Part shown: piece after piece, positions 9,560 to 18,183 of the stretch
Numbering within the stretch: position 1 is the stretch's first letter
Layout: each line of letters begins with the position of its first letter
Origin: JBBRHF01 sp038223055
GTDB taxonomy: Bacteria > Actinomycetota > Actinomycetes > JACCUZ01
Assembly: GCA_038223055.1 (NCBI GenBank)
Contig: JBBRHF010000001.1
Span: forward strand, 1 to 60,419
DNA length: 60,419 bases
Direction: 5' to 3'
Translations under genes and position numbers: made by a program
Notes under the pieces: generated by a model
Databases searched by the model: none
Seen by the model: the letters and a program-made list of their open reading frames with translations, nothing else
What the model was told of the DNA's origin: nothing

Positions 9560-10374
9560 CCTCCCTGGCCCTGGAGCGTGTCGTCGCCTGCGCACGCCGG
9601 GCCCGACGGACCCGGCCGCTGCTGATCGGCGAGATTGCCGTCGTCGCGCTGCTGGTGTTCGCCTACGACCGGGTTCGTGCGCTGGCCGAACTGCGGCCCG
9701 CCGCAGCCCTGGCCAACGGGCAGCTCGTGATCGACGCCGAACGGTTCCTGCACGTCGACATCGAGTTGACTGCCAACCTGTGGCTCACCAGCCACCGCAT
9801 GCTCAGCGAGCTGTCCTCGTGGTACTACCAGACCGCCCACCTCACGGTGACCCTGCTGGTGCTCGCGTTGTGCTACTGGCGCCGCCCCGACGCCTACCGG
9901 TCGGCGCGCAACGCCCTGGTCGCGATCAACGTCGTCGGCTTCATGGTGTTCTGGGTGTTCCCGGTGGCGCCGCCCCGGCTGGCCGGCGCCGGCTTCGTGG
10001 ACACCGCCCTGGCCGCCGGCGTGTCAGCCCCCACCGACCCGTCGGCGTCGATGAACCCGTATGCCGCGATGCCCTCGCTGCATCTGGCCTGGGCCGCCTG
10101 GGTCGCGGTCGTGGGACTGCTGCTGACCCGCCAGCTGCTGGCTCGGGTGCTGTGCGTGGCCTACCCTCTCGTCACTGCCGTCGTGGTGATGATCACCGCC
10201 AACCACTACCTGTTCGACGTGCTAGCGGGGGTCGCGGTCGCGTTGCTGATGGCCCGACTGACCGGCCTGACCTCAGGTGCAGCAGTCGTAAGGCCACGCG
10301 TCCCGTCGCCTCGGACCGGCTCCCCGCCGCGATCACGCAAGAGCGGTCGCGCCGAGGACTCTCCCGCCGTGTGA
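9556..10374 (+). CDS. PAP2-superfamily membrane enzyme, inositolphosphotransferase-like
   Basis: The product is a 272-residue membrane protein with about six hydrophobic helices. The PAP2 active site is visible as YYQTAHLTVT, then MPSLHLAWAAW, then ANHYLFDVLAG, which supply the catalytic histidines and aspartate. The arrangement resembles the PAP2_3 group that includes inositol-phosphorylceramide synthases and related phosphotransferases, rather than soluble acid phosphatases. GTG at 9556 overlaps the deacetylase stop (GTGA). As the last gene of the coupled set it may transfer or remove a phospho-head group on the glycolipid made by its neighbours; this is inferred. The C-terminal 40 residues are basic and Pro/Ser-rich. 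Confidence 0.85.
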   Translation: MTSLALERVVACARRARRTRPLLIGEIAVVALLVFAYDRVRALAELRPAAALANGQLVIDAERFLHVDIELTANLWLTSHRMLSELSSWYYQTAHLTVTLLVLALCYWRRPDAYRSARNALVAINVVGFMVFWVFPVAPPRLAGAGFVDTALAAGVSAPTDPSASMNPYAAMPSLHLAWAAWVAVVGLLLTRQLLARVLCVAYPLVTAVVVMITANHYLFDVLAGVAVALLMARLTGLTSGAAVVRPRVPSPRTGSPPRSRKSGRAEDSPAV

Positions 10375-10412
10375 GCGCCTCGGCGGCCCGGTGACCTAGA
10401 CGGCCCCGTGGC

Positions 10413-11267
10413 CTAGACAGGCGGCCCCGTCGGCGCCATGGCCTGGACCAGCGCGTGGAGCAGCCCGACCACACCGTCGGGACCGTCGACCACGAGGTCG
10501 GCGCGCTTGGCCAGAACCGTGACCTCGGTCGACCCGCTGCACACGAGCAACCCGGGAATTCCGCTGGCGCGCTGGCGATCGACCTCATCGAAGGCCGCGA
10601 GGTCGCCGAGATCGTCCCCGACGAAGACCACGACCGACGCCGGCCCAGCCTGCGTCCCCTCCTCGGTCAGGGCGCGCAGGGCGCCCCCCTTGTCGGCGCC
10701 CGCCGGCCGCAGCTCGATCACCATGCGCCCCGGCTCGACCACCAGGCCGGCCTCGCGCGCGAGAGCGGCGAGCGGGCCCGCGACGAGCGCCTGGGCTGCC
10801 TCCGGGTCCGCCGTCCGGCGCAGGTGCACCGCGAGTGCCCGGCCCTTGTCCTCGACGTAGGTGCCCTCGGGGGCGCCCAGCCGCTCGAGCAGCGGGGGCA
10901 GCCGTCGTCGTACGTCCTCGACCGCGGGGTCCGGCTCGGGAGCCTCGATGACTCCCTCGGCCCAGCGCTCGAGCCCGTAGTGGCCGAGGACGACCAGGGC
11001 GCGTACGTCGCCCAGACCGCCGTAGTCGACCGCGAGTTGGGCCGGCCGGCCGGTGATGATCGCCAGCCGTCCCAGTCGCCCGGCCAGGGCCGCCAACGCT
11101 CCGGCCGCGGCGGGGTGCGCCCGGGCGTCGTCGGGATCGGGCACGATCGGGGCGAGCGTGCCGTCGAAATCCAGACCCATGACCGCGCGCTCCGGGGCGA
11201 CGAGCAGGGCGTCGAGGCCCGCCCTGCCCTGATCGGTGCTCGGCTCGGGCAGCGGAGGTGGTGGCAT
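10413..11267 (-). CDS. otsB: Trehalose-6-phosphate phosphatase
   Basis: This HAD-superfamily phosphatase turns trehalose-6-phosphate into trehalose, completing the OtsA route. The nucleophile motif GLDFDGTLAP is at residues 31-40, the ITGRP motif follows, and the acidic motif VGDDLGDLAAFDEV lies near the C-terminus. The length of 284 residues is normal. It is convergent with the otsA-to-PAP2 run, so the two trehalose genes are not in one operon. The gene ends GTC TAG, and a similar CTAGAC-containing stretch is repeated just downstream at 10394-10400. Confidence 0.93.
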   Translation of the reverse strand: MPPPPLPEPSTDQGRAGLDALLVAPERAVMGLDFDGTLAPIVPDPDDARAHPAAAGALAALAGRLGRLAIITGRPAQLAVDYGGLGDVRALVVLGHYGLERWAEGVIEAPEPDPAVEDVRRRLPPLLERLGAPEGTYVEDKGRALAVHLRRTADPEAAQALVAGPLAALAREAGLVVEPGRMVIELRPAGADKGGALRALTEEGTQAGPASVVVFVGDDLGDLAAFDEVDRQRASGIPGLLVCSGSTEVTVLAKRADLVVDGPDGVVGLLHALVQAMAPTGPPV

Positions 11268-11298
11268 GGCTCGGAAGCGTAGTGCCCGGAACGACCCG

Positions 11299-11886
11299 TC
11301 AGGTCGGGTAGTCGTTGCCGAGAACCACCGTGAGGCGCGCGGTGGACAGGTTGCCGAACCGGGGACGGACGCGCGCCGACGCGGGCAGAACGCCCGAGAC
11401 AACCCGGGCCGAAGCTGCTCCGCCGGCCGGGTAGTAGACCGTCGTCGCGGGCACCGCGCCGCGGAAGTTGGCCGTGACCACGACGTTCCAGCCCCGCGCC
11501 CTCAGCCGTCGAGCAACGCGGGCTGCCAGCCCGGTGCGCCGGGTGGCGTTGAGCACGACGACGTCTGGCCGGCGCACCGTCGCCCGACGACGCGGCGGTG
11601 GTGGCGGGAACGACCGACCGGTGTGGGATGGAGCCGGGGTGCGCCGTGCCGGAACCGGGACGCTGCGCGACGGGGGCGGGGCGCTCGCGGGAGGTGTCAG
11701 CGTGGGGACGGCCCTGGGTGCCGCCGACCCGGCGTGTCGCGGGGTCACGTCCTGGCCGCGCCACACGAACAGGCCGGTCACCAGCGCGGTCACTGCGACC
11801 ACGGCCAGCAGGGACGGCAGCATGGCGGTCGCCAGCGCCCGCAGCCCCGAGCGATCGGGCGGGCTGATCGGATCGGGCGGGCTCAT
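11299..11886 (-). CDS. LytR C-terminal domain (LytR_C) membrane-anchored protein
   Basis: The product has 195 residues. One hydrophobic helix (MLPSLLAVVAVTALVTGLFVW) is followed by a Pro/Ser/Arg-rich linker and then a LytR_C domain beginning VVVLNATRRTGLAARVARRLRARG. Such proteins are extracytoplasmic and are linked to envelope polymer metabolism; their reaction is unknown. No clear ribosome binding site precedes the ATG at 11886, and the start is therefore tentative. The gene sits 31 bases upstream of otsB and downstream of the DUF3263 gene on the same strand, and the three may form one transcript. Confidence 0.8.
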   Translation of the reverse strand: MSPPDPISPPDRSGLRALATAMLPSLLAVVAVTALVTGLFVWRGQDVTPRHAGSAAPRAVPTLTPPASAPPPSRSVPVPARRTPAPSHTGRSFPPPPPRRRATVRRPDVVVLNATRRTGLAARVARRLRARGWNVVVTANFRGAVPATTVYYPAGGAASARVVSGVLPASARVRPRFGNLSTARLTVVLGNDYPT

Positions 11887-11925
11887 CGGGAGGGTTGTCG
11901 GGCCACGTCGTGGGCTCGACGCGGC

Positions 11926-11956
11926 CTGGACCCGTGGCCTAGACCCGTGGCCTAGA
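11926..11956. repeat. Short direct repeat over the DUF3263 stop codon
   Basis: CCCGTGGCCTAGAC occurs twice back to back, and the CTA of one copy is the minus-strand TAG stop of the DUF3263 gene. A similar CCCGTGGCCTAGAC stands at the otsB stop (10406-10419), preceded by a diverged copy. Confidence 0.8.
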
Positions 11957-12248
11957 CATCGATGCCGAGCCGGCGGGCCGAGCGGGCGCGCTGGCGGGAT
12001 GACCGCAACCGGCGCAGCCGCTTGACCAGCATCGGATCGACCGCGAGCGCCTCGGGCCGGTCGATGAGGCCGTTGAGCACCTGGTAGTAGCGCGTCGCCG
12101 ACATCTCGAAGAGCTCGCGGATCGCCTGTTCCTTGGCTCCTGCGTACTTCCACCACTGGCGCTCGAATGCGAGAATCTCCCGGTCCCGCGCCGACAAGTC
12201 GGCGTCGGCGTCGGCAGATGTGGGCCGGAAGGCGCTAGCGGCGTCCAT
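11952..12248 (-). CDS. DUF3263 domain protein
   Basis: This small cytoplasmic protein of 98 residues belongs to a widespread actinobacterial family of unknown function. The core LSARDREILAFERQWWKYAG and the following helices (SATRYYQVLNGLIDRPEALA) are distinctive and look like a helix-turn-helix. The C-terminus is very basic. ATG at 12248 has GAGGAG five bases upstream, favouring it over an ATG at 12284. It precedes the LytR_C gene on the same strand. Confidence 0.88.
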   Translation of the reverse strand: MDAASAFRPTSADADADLSARDREILAFERQWWKYAGAKEQAIRELFEMSATRYYQVLNGLIDRPEALAVDPMLVKRLRRLRSSRQRARSARRLGIDV

Positions 12249-12285
12249 CGTGCTCCTCGCGTGGGGACCGTGTTCCCTGGCCATG

Positions 12286-13143
12286 CTAGAGGGGAATCAC
12301 ATCTGTGTCATTCGCAGTCGTCTGGATCAGTCGCAACGGGCCTAGCGTCAGGCCCCCGGCCCGGATGCTGTCCACCAGCCGCTCGTGCCGACCTACCCTC
12401 GCACCGGGCCAGACGACCGACCGGACCAACTCGCCCTCGACGACTGCGCCGGCGCCGACGACCGACCGCCCACCCGACGCCCTCAGGTTGGCGGCGAGGT
12501 AGGTGCCCGGCGTGCCGCAGTCCATCGGTACGTCGTCGCGCGCGACGACCAGGTCCAGAGCACCCCGCTCGTGCAGCGCCCGCCAGGAGGTCTCATAGAG
12601 CCCGGACGGCTCCGGCACCAGATCCCGCACGGTCGACCATGGCAGCAGCGCCGACCCGACGTAGCTCACGGCTCCGAAGTCGCGGGGGGACGGCTCGGGT
12701 CCGCAGAGCAGCCGTGGCCGGTGCCCGTCCCAGCCGTCGAGAAGGATGTCCAGCAGGCCGGTCCTGCCGCCGCCGGGTCGACCGGGTGCCCTGACCGACG
12801 GCGACCAGGCGTCGGCGTTGGTGAGCAGAACGGCCCGCCCGCCGAGCCAGTCCCGAAGACGCCCGAGCGCCCCAGCGGTGCCCAGCGCTTCGCCCTCGAT
12901 GGACAGGTGGACCCCGCGACCGCGCAGATGGTCCACCATCTGGTCCTGGTGGTGGTGCACATTGACCGCGATGTCGCGCACACCGGAGGACCGCAGCCGT
13001 TCCAGCGCCCAGTCCACCAGGGGTCGGTTGTCCACGGGGCACAACGCCTTGGGCCGCAGATCGGTCAGCGGTCGCAGTCGGGTGCCCCCACCCGCCGCCA
13101 GGACCACACCCGCCGGCACGCCGCGCCGGCCGCAGTGGTCCAT
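12286..13143 (-). CDS. Sugar-1-phosphate nucleotidyltransferase
   Basis: It is a 285-residue NTP_transferase enzyme that would join a sugar-1-phosphate to an NTP to give an activated sugar. The N-terminus carries VVLAAGGGTRLRPLT, the nucleotide-binding signature, and KALCPVDNRPLVDW follows. The C-terminal 50 residues (VGAGAVVEGELVRSVVWPGA) look like short left-handed beta-helix turns, as in ManC- or GlmU-like proteins. Sugar and nucleotide specificity cannot be called; a mannose-1-phosphate guanylyltransferase is plausible. It lies just upstream of DUF3263 with 37 bases between. Confidence 0.85.
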   Translation of the reverse strand: MDHCGRRGVPAGVVLAAGGGTRLRPLTDLRPKALCPVDNRPLVDWALERLRSSGVRDIAVNVHHHQDQMVDHLRGRGVHLSIEGEALGTAGALGRLRDWLGGRAVLLTNADAWSPSVRAPGRPGGGRTGLLDILLDGWDGHRPRLLCGPEPSPRDFGAVSYVGSALLPWSTVRDLVPEPSGLYETSWRALHERGALDLVVARDDVPMDCGTPGTYLAANLRASGGRSVVGAGAVVEGELVRSVVWPGARVGRHERLVDSIRAGGLTLGPLRLIQTTANDTDVIPL

Positions 13144-13197
13144 GCCGACAGGGTGCCAGAAGGAATGGCGGCGCGCCGACGCGTCGTTCTAGGCCAC

Positions 13198-14172
13198 ATG
13201 CCAGCCATCACCGTGGACGACCACCGTGCCCTTCCCGTCATCGCGCGCCCGAACGCCGTGGGACACCGCCCGCGCCCGGTGGCCTCGCTCACCACGGCCC
13301 CCAGCGGCCTGGAGGGCGAGGGGTTCCCCGTCCGCCGCGCGTTCGCCGGCGTCGACCTGGCCCGGCTCGACCCGTTCGTGCACCTGGACCAGATGGGCGA
13401 GGTGGCCTACGCGCCGGGAGAGCCCAAGGGCACGGCCTGGCATCCGCACCGGGGCTTCGAGACGGTCACCTACATGATCGACGGCGAGATGGCGCACCGG
13501 GACTCCCTGGGCGGCGGCGGGCTGATCAGCAACGGCGACACCCAGTGGATGACGGCCGGATCGGGCATCCTGCACATCGAGGCCCCGCCCGAGCGCCTGG
13601 TCACCAGCGGGGGCCTGTTCCACGGCTTCCAGCTGTGGGTCAACCTCCCCCGCGACAACAAGTTCGCGGCGCCCCGCTACCAGGACATCCGCGCCGAGCG
13701 GGTCGGCCTGCTGACCTCCCCCGACGGGGGCGCCCTGATCCGCGTCATCGCCGGCGAGGTCGGCGACCTCACCGGGTCGGCCGGGCCGGGCTCGACCTAC
13801 ACGCCGATCACGCTGACCCACATCACCCTCGCCCCCGGCGCCGAGGTGACCCTGCCCTGGCGCCCCGACTTCAACGCGCTGGCCTACGCCATCTCGGGAG
13901 CCGGCACGGTCGGCCCGGCGGCGGCGCCGCTGCGTGCGGGCCAGTTGGCCGTCTTCGGTGCCGGCGACACCGTGACCGTGCGCGCCGCCGCCGTACAGCC
14001 GGGCAGCGCGACCGCGCTGGACGTGCTCGTCCTGGGCGGGCGACCGATCCGCGAGCCCCTCGCCTGGTGTGGACCGTTCGTCATGAACACCCGGGCCGAG
14101 GTCATCCAGGCGTTCGAGGACTTCCAGGCCGGCCGGCTCGGGCAGGTGCCCGCGGACCGGGCGCTGAGCTGA
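13198..14172 (+). CDS. Pirin family protein
   Basis: This bicupin protein has 324 residues. The N-terminal cupin has the pirin metal-site pattern HPHRGFETVTYMIDGEMAHRDS, and TAGSGILHIE and LFHGFQLWVNLP follow. The C-terminal cupin (GAEVTLPW) is weaker. Bacterial pirins are quercetinase-like or regulatory iron proteins, and their role here is not evident. ATG at 13198 gives a normal family N-terminus. It is divergent from the nucleotidyltransferase gene. Confidence 0.92.
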   Translation: MPAITVDDHRALPVIARPNAVGHRPRPVASLTTAPSGLEGEGFPVRRAFAGVDLARLDPFVHLDQMGEVAYAPGEPKGTAWHPHRGFETVTYMIDGEMAHRDSLGGGGLISNGDTQWMTAGSGILHIEAPPERLVTSGGLFHGFQLWVNLPRDNKFAAPRYQDIRAERVGLLTSPDGGALIRVIAGEVGDLTGSAGPGSTYTPITLTHITLAPGAEVTLPWRPDFNALAYAISGAGTVGPAAAPLRAGQLAVFGAGDTVTVRAAAVQPGSATALDVLVLGGRPIREPLAWCGPFVMNTRAEVIQAFEDFQAGRLGQVPADRALS

Positions 14173-14214
14173 CATGCCCACCACGTACGCCGTGGCGCCC
14201 GGCGACGGCCCGCC

Positions 14215-14937
14215 GTGACGGAGGACTTCTACCCCGGGCTACCGGCTCGCCTGGTCGAGCACTTGCTGACCTGGGTCGGGGACTGGCCGCCGCGCGACCC
14301 GCCTGCCCTCGTCGTCAACCCGCGCAACGCCGAACCCGGGTGGGACGGTTCCGCACGGCTGGTCACGGGGGTGGTGGACCCGGGCGGACGTGCCGTGATC
14401 GGGGTGGCGCCGACCCTCGCGGCGGCGGTGGATGAGCTGGCCGCCGGCCGAGCCGGCCTGGACGCCGTGCGCGACGCGATCCCGACACTGCTGGGAACGC
14501 CGGAGCAGGCAGTCTACCGTGCGACCTACCGGTGGTCGGCCGCTCCGACGGCGTCACCGGACGTCGGCGCCTGGTTCGACGCCGCCGACGACAGGGTGCC
14601 CGCGTGGCTGCTTCCGTTCGGCGGCGAGGTGCTGATGGCGATCGACCATGAGGGGCGCTACCTCGCGGGGGTGGGGATCAAACGCCATGACGACGCGGGG
14701 CACGAGATCGCGGTGGTCACCGAGGAGGCCGCCCGCGGCAAGGGTCTGGCCCGCCGACTGGTCGCCCAGGCCGCGCGTCGCATCCTCGACGAGGGGGCCG
14801 TGCCGACATACCAGCATGCACCGGGCAACGCCGCGTCGGCCCGGGTGGCCGACGCCGCCGGCTTTCCCGACCTGGGCTGGGGCTCGCTCAGCCTCGCCAG
14901 CACGACGACGTCCCGGGAAAGGACCGCCGGAGAGTGA
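14215..14937 (+). CDS. GNAT-family N-acetyltransferase
   Basis: The product has 240 residues with an acetyl-CoA-binding domain at the C-terminus. Motif A is recognisable as HEIAVVTEEAARGKGLARRLVAQAARRI, and PGNAASARVADAAGFPDLGW is motif B. The N-terminal half is not assignable. The substrate is unknown. The GTG at 14215 starts about 40 bases after pirin, so they may share a transcript. Confidence 0.82.
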   Translation: MTEDFYPGLPARLVEHLLTWVGDWPPRDPPALVVNPRNAEPGWDGSARLVTGVVDPGGRAVIGVAPTLAAAVDELAAGRAGLDAVRDAIPTLLGTPEQAVYRATYRWSAAPTASPDVGAWFDAADDRVPAWLLPFGGEVLMAIDHEGRYLAGVGIKRHDDAGHEIAVVTEEAARGKGLARRLVAQAARRILDEGAVPTYQHAPGNAASARVADAAGFPDLGWGSLSLASTTTSRERTAGE

Positions 14938-15016
14938 CTGGCCGGTCAACCGGCGCGCCGGAAATGTTCCGGGAGAACCCGCCGGAGATTAGCCTGCCGA
15001 TCAACCGGGGCCGGAA

Positions 15017-15034
15017 ATGGGACGAAGGTCCCGC
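15017..15034. promoter_or_regulatory. DevR/DosR-like box upstream of the universal stress genes
   Basis: GGGACGAAGGTCCC (15019-15032) is a five-base inverted repeat with a four-base spacer, the layout of the DosR palindrome. It lies 100 bases before the tandem-USP start. The flanking region 14938-15132 shows no gene. Confidence 0.65.
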
Positions 15035-15132
15035 GGCCCGATGTCGTGCGCCCCTGTCGGGGACCAGCCCGCACGCGGTGTGCTGGACCTGTCGAGGGGC
15101 GGGACCGGTCCGCCAACGGCAGAGGAGGGGTC

Positions 15133-16017
15133 ATGCACGAGCGCAACAGCGCCATCGTGATTGGGGTCGACGGCTCACCAGGGGGTGCGGTCGCGTTGGG
15201 ATGGGGCCTGGACCTCGCGGCTCGCCAAAACGCGCCGGTCCGCCTCGTCCACGCCTTCGAGGTGTCCATCTACGACGTCCAGTTGGCCGAGAACGCCCAT
15301 CCCGCCGGCGGCGGCCTGCGCGGGTCAGCACAGCGGATCGTCGATGACGCGGCGGATCGTGCCCGCGCCCTCTACCCACACCTGGACGTCACGACCCGCA
15401 TCGAGGCCGGCCCGTCGGTGGTGACGCTGATCGAGGAGTCGCAGGACGCCGACACGGTCGTTCTGGGCAACCGCGGCAGCGGCGGCTTCGTCAGCCTGGT
15501 CGTGGGCTCGACCACCCTGCAGGTGGCCAGCCACGCGCACTGCACCGTTGTGGCCGTGCCGATCCGCGACCTGACCGGCCCGCCGGGGACGGGCATCGTC
15601 CTGGGCGTGGACGGCTCCCCCGTGTCGGAGGCGGCGATGGACTACGCCTTCCGGGCCGCCAGCGACGCGGGCGAACCCCTCATCGCCGTGCGCGCCTGGC
15701 ACGATCCGGCCGCCGTCGGCCCGTCGGTGATGCTGCCGCTGGTCTATGACCCCGAGGTCATCGACGTGGAAGAGCACCACGTGCTCACCGAGGCGTTGGC
15801 CAGATGGTCGCCCAAGTACCCGAACGTCGACGTACGGCCCAGAGTCGTGCAGGACCATCCGGCGCATGCCCTGATCGAGCAGTCCCGCGGCGCGCGGCTG
15901 CTCGTCGTCGGGTGCCGCGGGAGGGGCGAGCTGCGCAGCCTGCTGCTCGGCTCGGTCAGCCACGGTGTCCTGCACCACGCGACCTGCCCCGTTGCCGTCG
16001 TCCGCCCGCACCGCTGA
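15133..16017 (+). CDS. Tandem universal stress protein (two UspA domains)
   Basis: The product has 294 residues with two UspA folds, roughly residues 8-150 and 155-294. Each opens with a GVDGSP strand-loop and ends with an ATP-binding run: GNRGSGGFVSLVVGSTT in the first and GCRGRGELRSLLLGSVS in the second. Such proteins support survival in hypoxia or stasis in actinobacteria. ATG at 15133 follows GAGGAGGGG. A DosR-like palindrome stands upstream and a second USP gene follows 33 bases downstream. Confidence 0.95.
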   Translation: MHERNSAIVIGVDGSPGGAVALGWGLDLAARQNAPVRLVHAFEVSIYDVQLAENAHPAGGGLRGSAQRIVDDAADRARALYPHLDVTTRIEAGPSVVTLIEESQDADTVVLGNRGSGGFVSLVVGSTTLQVASHAHCTVVAVPIRDLTGPPGTGIVLGVDGSPVSEAAMDYAFRAASDAGEPLIAVRAWHDPAAVGPSVMLPLVYDPEVIDVEEHHVLTEALARWSPKYPNVDVRPRVVQDHPAHALIEQSRGARLLVVGCRGRGELRSLLLGSVSHGVLHHATCPVAVVRPHR

Positions 16018-16050
16018 ATCCCGGCCCAGCACACCGATGAGGGGAACGTC

Positions 16051-16560
16051 ATGAACACCAGCGGGATCGTGGTGGGGGTCGACAACTCCGTGCCGTCGGC
16101 GGCCGCCCTGCGCTGGGCGGCCGAGGAGGCCCGCCTTCGCCACGCGTCGCTGCGTGTGGTCTACACCTGGGAGCTGACCTGTGCCGAGGAGTACACGGCC
16201 GGTGTCCAGCTGCGCGAGGTGTCCGCGGTCGACGCGCGAGCCCGGGCCACGAGCTGGGTCGCCGACGCGCTCGGCGAGAGTCCGCGGCCCACCTGGACTC
16301 TCGACATCATCGAGGGCCCGCCGGGACCGGCGCTGGTCGCCCGGTCGCGGGAGGCGGAGCTGTTGGTCGTCGGCACCCGCGAGCACGTCGGCGTCCGGCG
16401 GTTCGTCGCCGGCTCGGTGAGCCACTACTGCGTGTCCCACGCGAGCTGCCCGGTCGTTGCGGTCCCCGCCGAAGGGCCCCCTGCACCGGCCTCAGTCCCC
16501 GCAGCGCAGGCGGACCCGATCCTCGTTTCCCAGGGAGATCGCTCGGCCGTACCCTCGTAG
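16051..16560 (+). CDS. Universal stress protein (single UspA domain)
   Basis: This is a single-domain UspA of 169 residues. It starts MNTSGIVVGVDNSVPSAAAL and ends its fold with VVGTREHVGVRRFVAGSVSH. The glycine pattern of the ATP loop is partly altered (EHVG instead of RGRG), so nucleotide binding is uncertain. It is preceded by GAGGGGAAC and is probably co-transcribed with the tandem USP gene. Confidence 0.92.
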   Translation: MNTSGIVVGVDNSVPSAAALRWAAEEARLRHASLRVVYTWELTCAEEYTAGVQLREVSAVDARARATSWVADALGESPRPTWTLDIIEGPPGPALVARSREAELLVVGTREHVGVRRFVAGSVSHYCVSHASCPVVAVPAEGPPAPASVPAAQADPILVSQGDRSAVPS

Positions 16561-16566
16561 GCCCGA

Positions 16567-17556
16567 TCACGCTCGGGAGACCAGCACGTCCTTGAGTGGC
16601 CGCCGGGGGGTTCCCGCTACGTCGCCGCCGAAGCCGATCCGCATGAGCATCTGCGGGTGCCCGGTGCCGGTCATCGGGGACCGCACCAGCCAGCGGAGGT
16701 CCGGGTTGCCGAGGGGCTGGTTCATGAACGAGGCGGCCAGACCGTCAACAGTGGCGACCAGCAGCACCCGCTCAAGCGCCTGGCCGGCCCGCACCCAGTC
16801 CGCGGGCTGGTCGTGCGCGGTCGAGAGGATGGCGACCGTCGGCGTCGCCTCGAATCGCACCGAGTCCCGACCTGGGTCCCGCACCGGACCGAGGTCTCGG
16901 AACGGCGAGCCGAAGTCAGCCGGCCGCGGGCCGAGCGCCGCGTCGGGAACGCCGTCTCCCGCGCGGTCACCGCTCACCCAGGCGGCGCGCTCGGACCCGA
17001 TGGCAGGATCCAGCCGCTCCTCGAAGTCCGCGTCGTGCATCAGGCTCACCAGGCGGGCCACCTCGTCGCGGTCGGCGTAGAGCCGCAGGGCGGCGTTCTC
17101 CAAGCGGGCCGCCTCGACCATCCGGGTCACCGCGACGTCGGGCACAGGCCGGTCCCGGAACGGTGACCGGTTGGTGCGCCGCACGGAGATCGCACCGAAG
17201 AGAGACCCCAGCGGACCGGCACCCTCGGACCTGCGCACGAGGGACACCTGGGCGACCAGCGTGGGCTCGGAGCGATCGGGCAGGAGCCGCACCTGGGGGC
17301 GCAGACCCAGATGCTCCGCGGCCACCCGAAAGTTGAACAGCGCCGCGCCGCAGCTAATCAGCAACTCCCGGCCGCTGCGGTCGGCGCGGCGGAGCTGCCG
17401 GCTCGGGTCGGCGTACAGCTCGACCCGGTCCGGGTGCAGCCGGAACAACCAGGGCTGGGAGTTGTGCACCGACGGCGCGGCCACCGCCGCCTCCAGCAAC
17501 ACCCGCTCCTGTGTCCCCGCGGCGGGCAGCGCACTGCCCCGCACGACGTCGACCAT
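16567..17556 (-). CDS. Acg-family FMN-binding nitroreductase-like protein
   Basis: The product has 329 residues. It resembles the Acg group (Rv2032, Rv3127, Rv3131 in M. tuberculosis), divergent nitroreductase folds that bind FMN and are strongly induced by hypoxia through DosR. Recognisable parts are AAVAAPSVHNSQPWLFRL at the start, SVRRTNRSPFRDRPVP and the C-terminal PQMLMRIGFG. ATG at 17556 is set by GGAGGT six bases upstream; an ATG at 17580 is less likely. It converges with the USP pair, six bases apart, and has its own DosR-like box 55 bases upstream. Confidence 0.9.
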   Translation of the reverse strand: MVDVVRGSALPAAGTQERVLLEAAVAAPSVHNSQPWLFRLHPDRVELYADPSRQLRRADRSGRELLISCGAALFNFRVAAEHLGLRPQVRLLPDRSEPTLVAQVSLVRRSEGAGPLGSLFGAISVRRTNRSPFRDRPVPDVAVTRMVEAARLENAALRLYADRDEVARLVSLMHDADFEERLDPAIGSERAAWVSGDRAGDGVPDAALGPRPADFGSPFRDLGPVRDPGRDSVRFEATPTVAILSTAHDQPADWVRAGQALERVLLVATVDGLAASFMNQPLGNPDLRWLVRSPMTGTGHPQMLMRIGFGGDVAGTPRRPLKDVLVSRA

Positions 17557-17610
17557 CACAGACCTCCACCTGTCGCCCACCAGCCAACGGGTCGAGTATG
17601 CGTCGCGCTA

Positions 17611-17624
17611 GGTCCGAAAGTCCC
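17611..17624 (-). promoter_or_regulatory. DevR/DosR box upstream of the Acg-like gene
   Basis: On the minus strand the site reads GGGACTTTCGGACC, one base from the classical GGGACTTTCGGCCC core. It lies in the 69-base gap between the upstream gene stop (17626) and the ATG at 17556, so the Acg-like gene has a private promoter. Confidence 0.78.
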
Positions 17625-17625
17625 G

Positions 17626-18117
17626 TCAGGACGGGTCGATCGCCTCCCCCGCCGCCTCCGGCCACGGCCTGGGCTGGCCCCCGGCCGCCTGTCGGACGAA
17701 CTCCTCGACGTACCACCGGTTGAACGCCCACGTCTGCGGGGAGGCGGTGAGCGTGAGCAGCCGGGAGGACCGGGCCATTTCATCGGCCTCGATCAGCAGC
17801 CGCCCCAGCTCGCCAACGTCGGCCCCGGCCGAGCGTGGGACCTGGTAGACCACATCCACGAATTCGGCGCCCGCGGCTTCGGCGGCATCGCGCTCGGGCC
17901 GAGGCGTGGCCCGCGCCGACGCGAACCGCCCGGTTAGCTGCTCCATCACCTCCACCAGGGCAGGTGGCAGCCGGATCCCGCCGGGTTCCCGGGAAGCGAT
18001 CAGGACGATTTCGAACTCGCGCATCATGTCGCTGTAGTAGATCTCCGACTCGGCCCACAACGCGACCGGCGCCCGTAGCAGACGCACCGTCACCGGCGCA
18101 TCGTCGGTGCTCACCAC
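17626..18117 (-). CDS. Uncharacterised actinobacterial protein
   Basis: The product has 163 residues and no catalytic motif I recognise. It opens with a beta-like segment (VTVRLLRAPVALWAESEIYYSDMM) and then REFEIVLIASREP, a style seen in small actinobacterial proteins that accompany anti-sigma or STAS regulators. No membrane segment is visible. It is the last but one gene of a long minus-strand run starting at mimA; gaps are short enough for read-through. Function unknown. Confidence 0.65.
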   Translation of the reverse strand: MVSTDDAPVTVRLLRAPVALWAESEIYYSDMMREFEIVLIASREPGGIRLPPALVEVMEQLTGRFASARATPRPERDAAEAAGAEFVDVVYQVPRSAGADVGELGRLLIEADEMARSSRLLTLTASPQTWAFNRWYVEEFVRQAAGGQPRPWPEAAGEAIDPS

Positions 18118-18183
18118 GGGCCGGCGCGCGCCTTCGACCTCATCGTGCTGATCGGCTCATCGTCGTCCGCCGCGGCCATCTCG

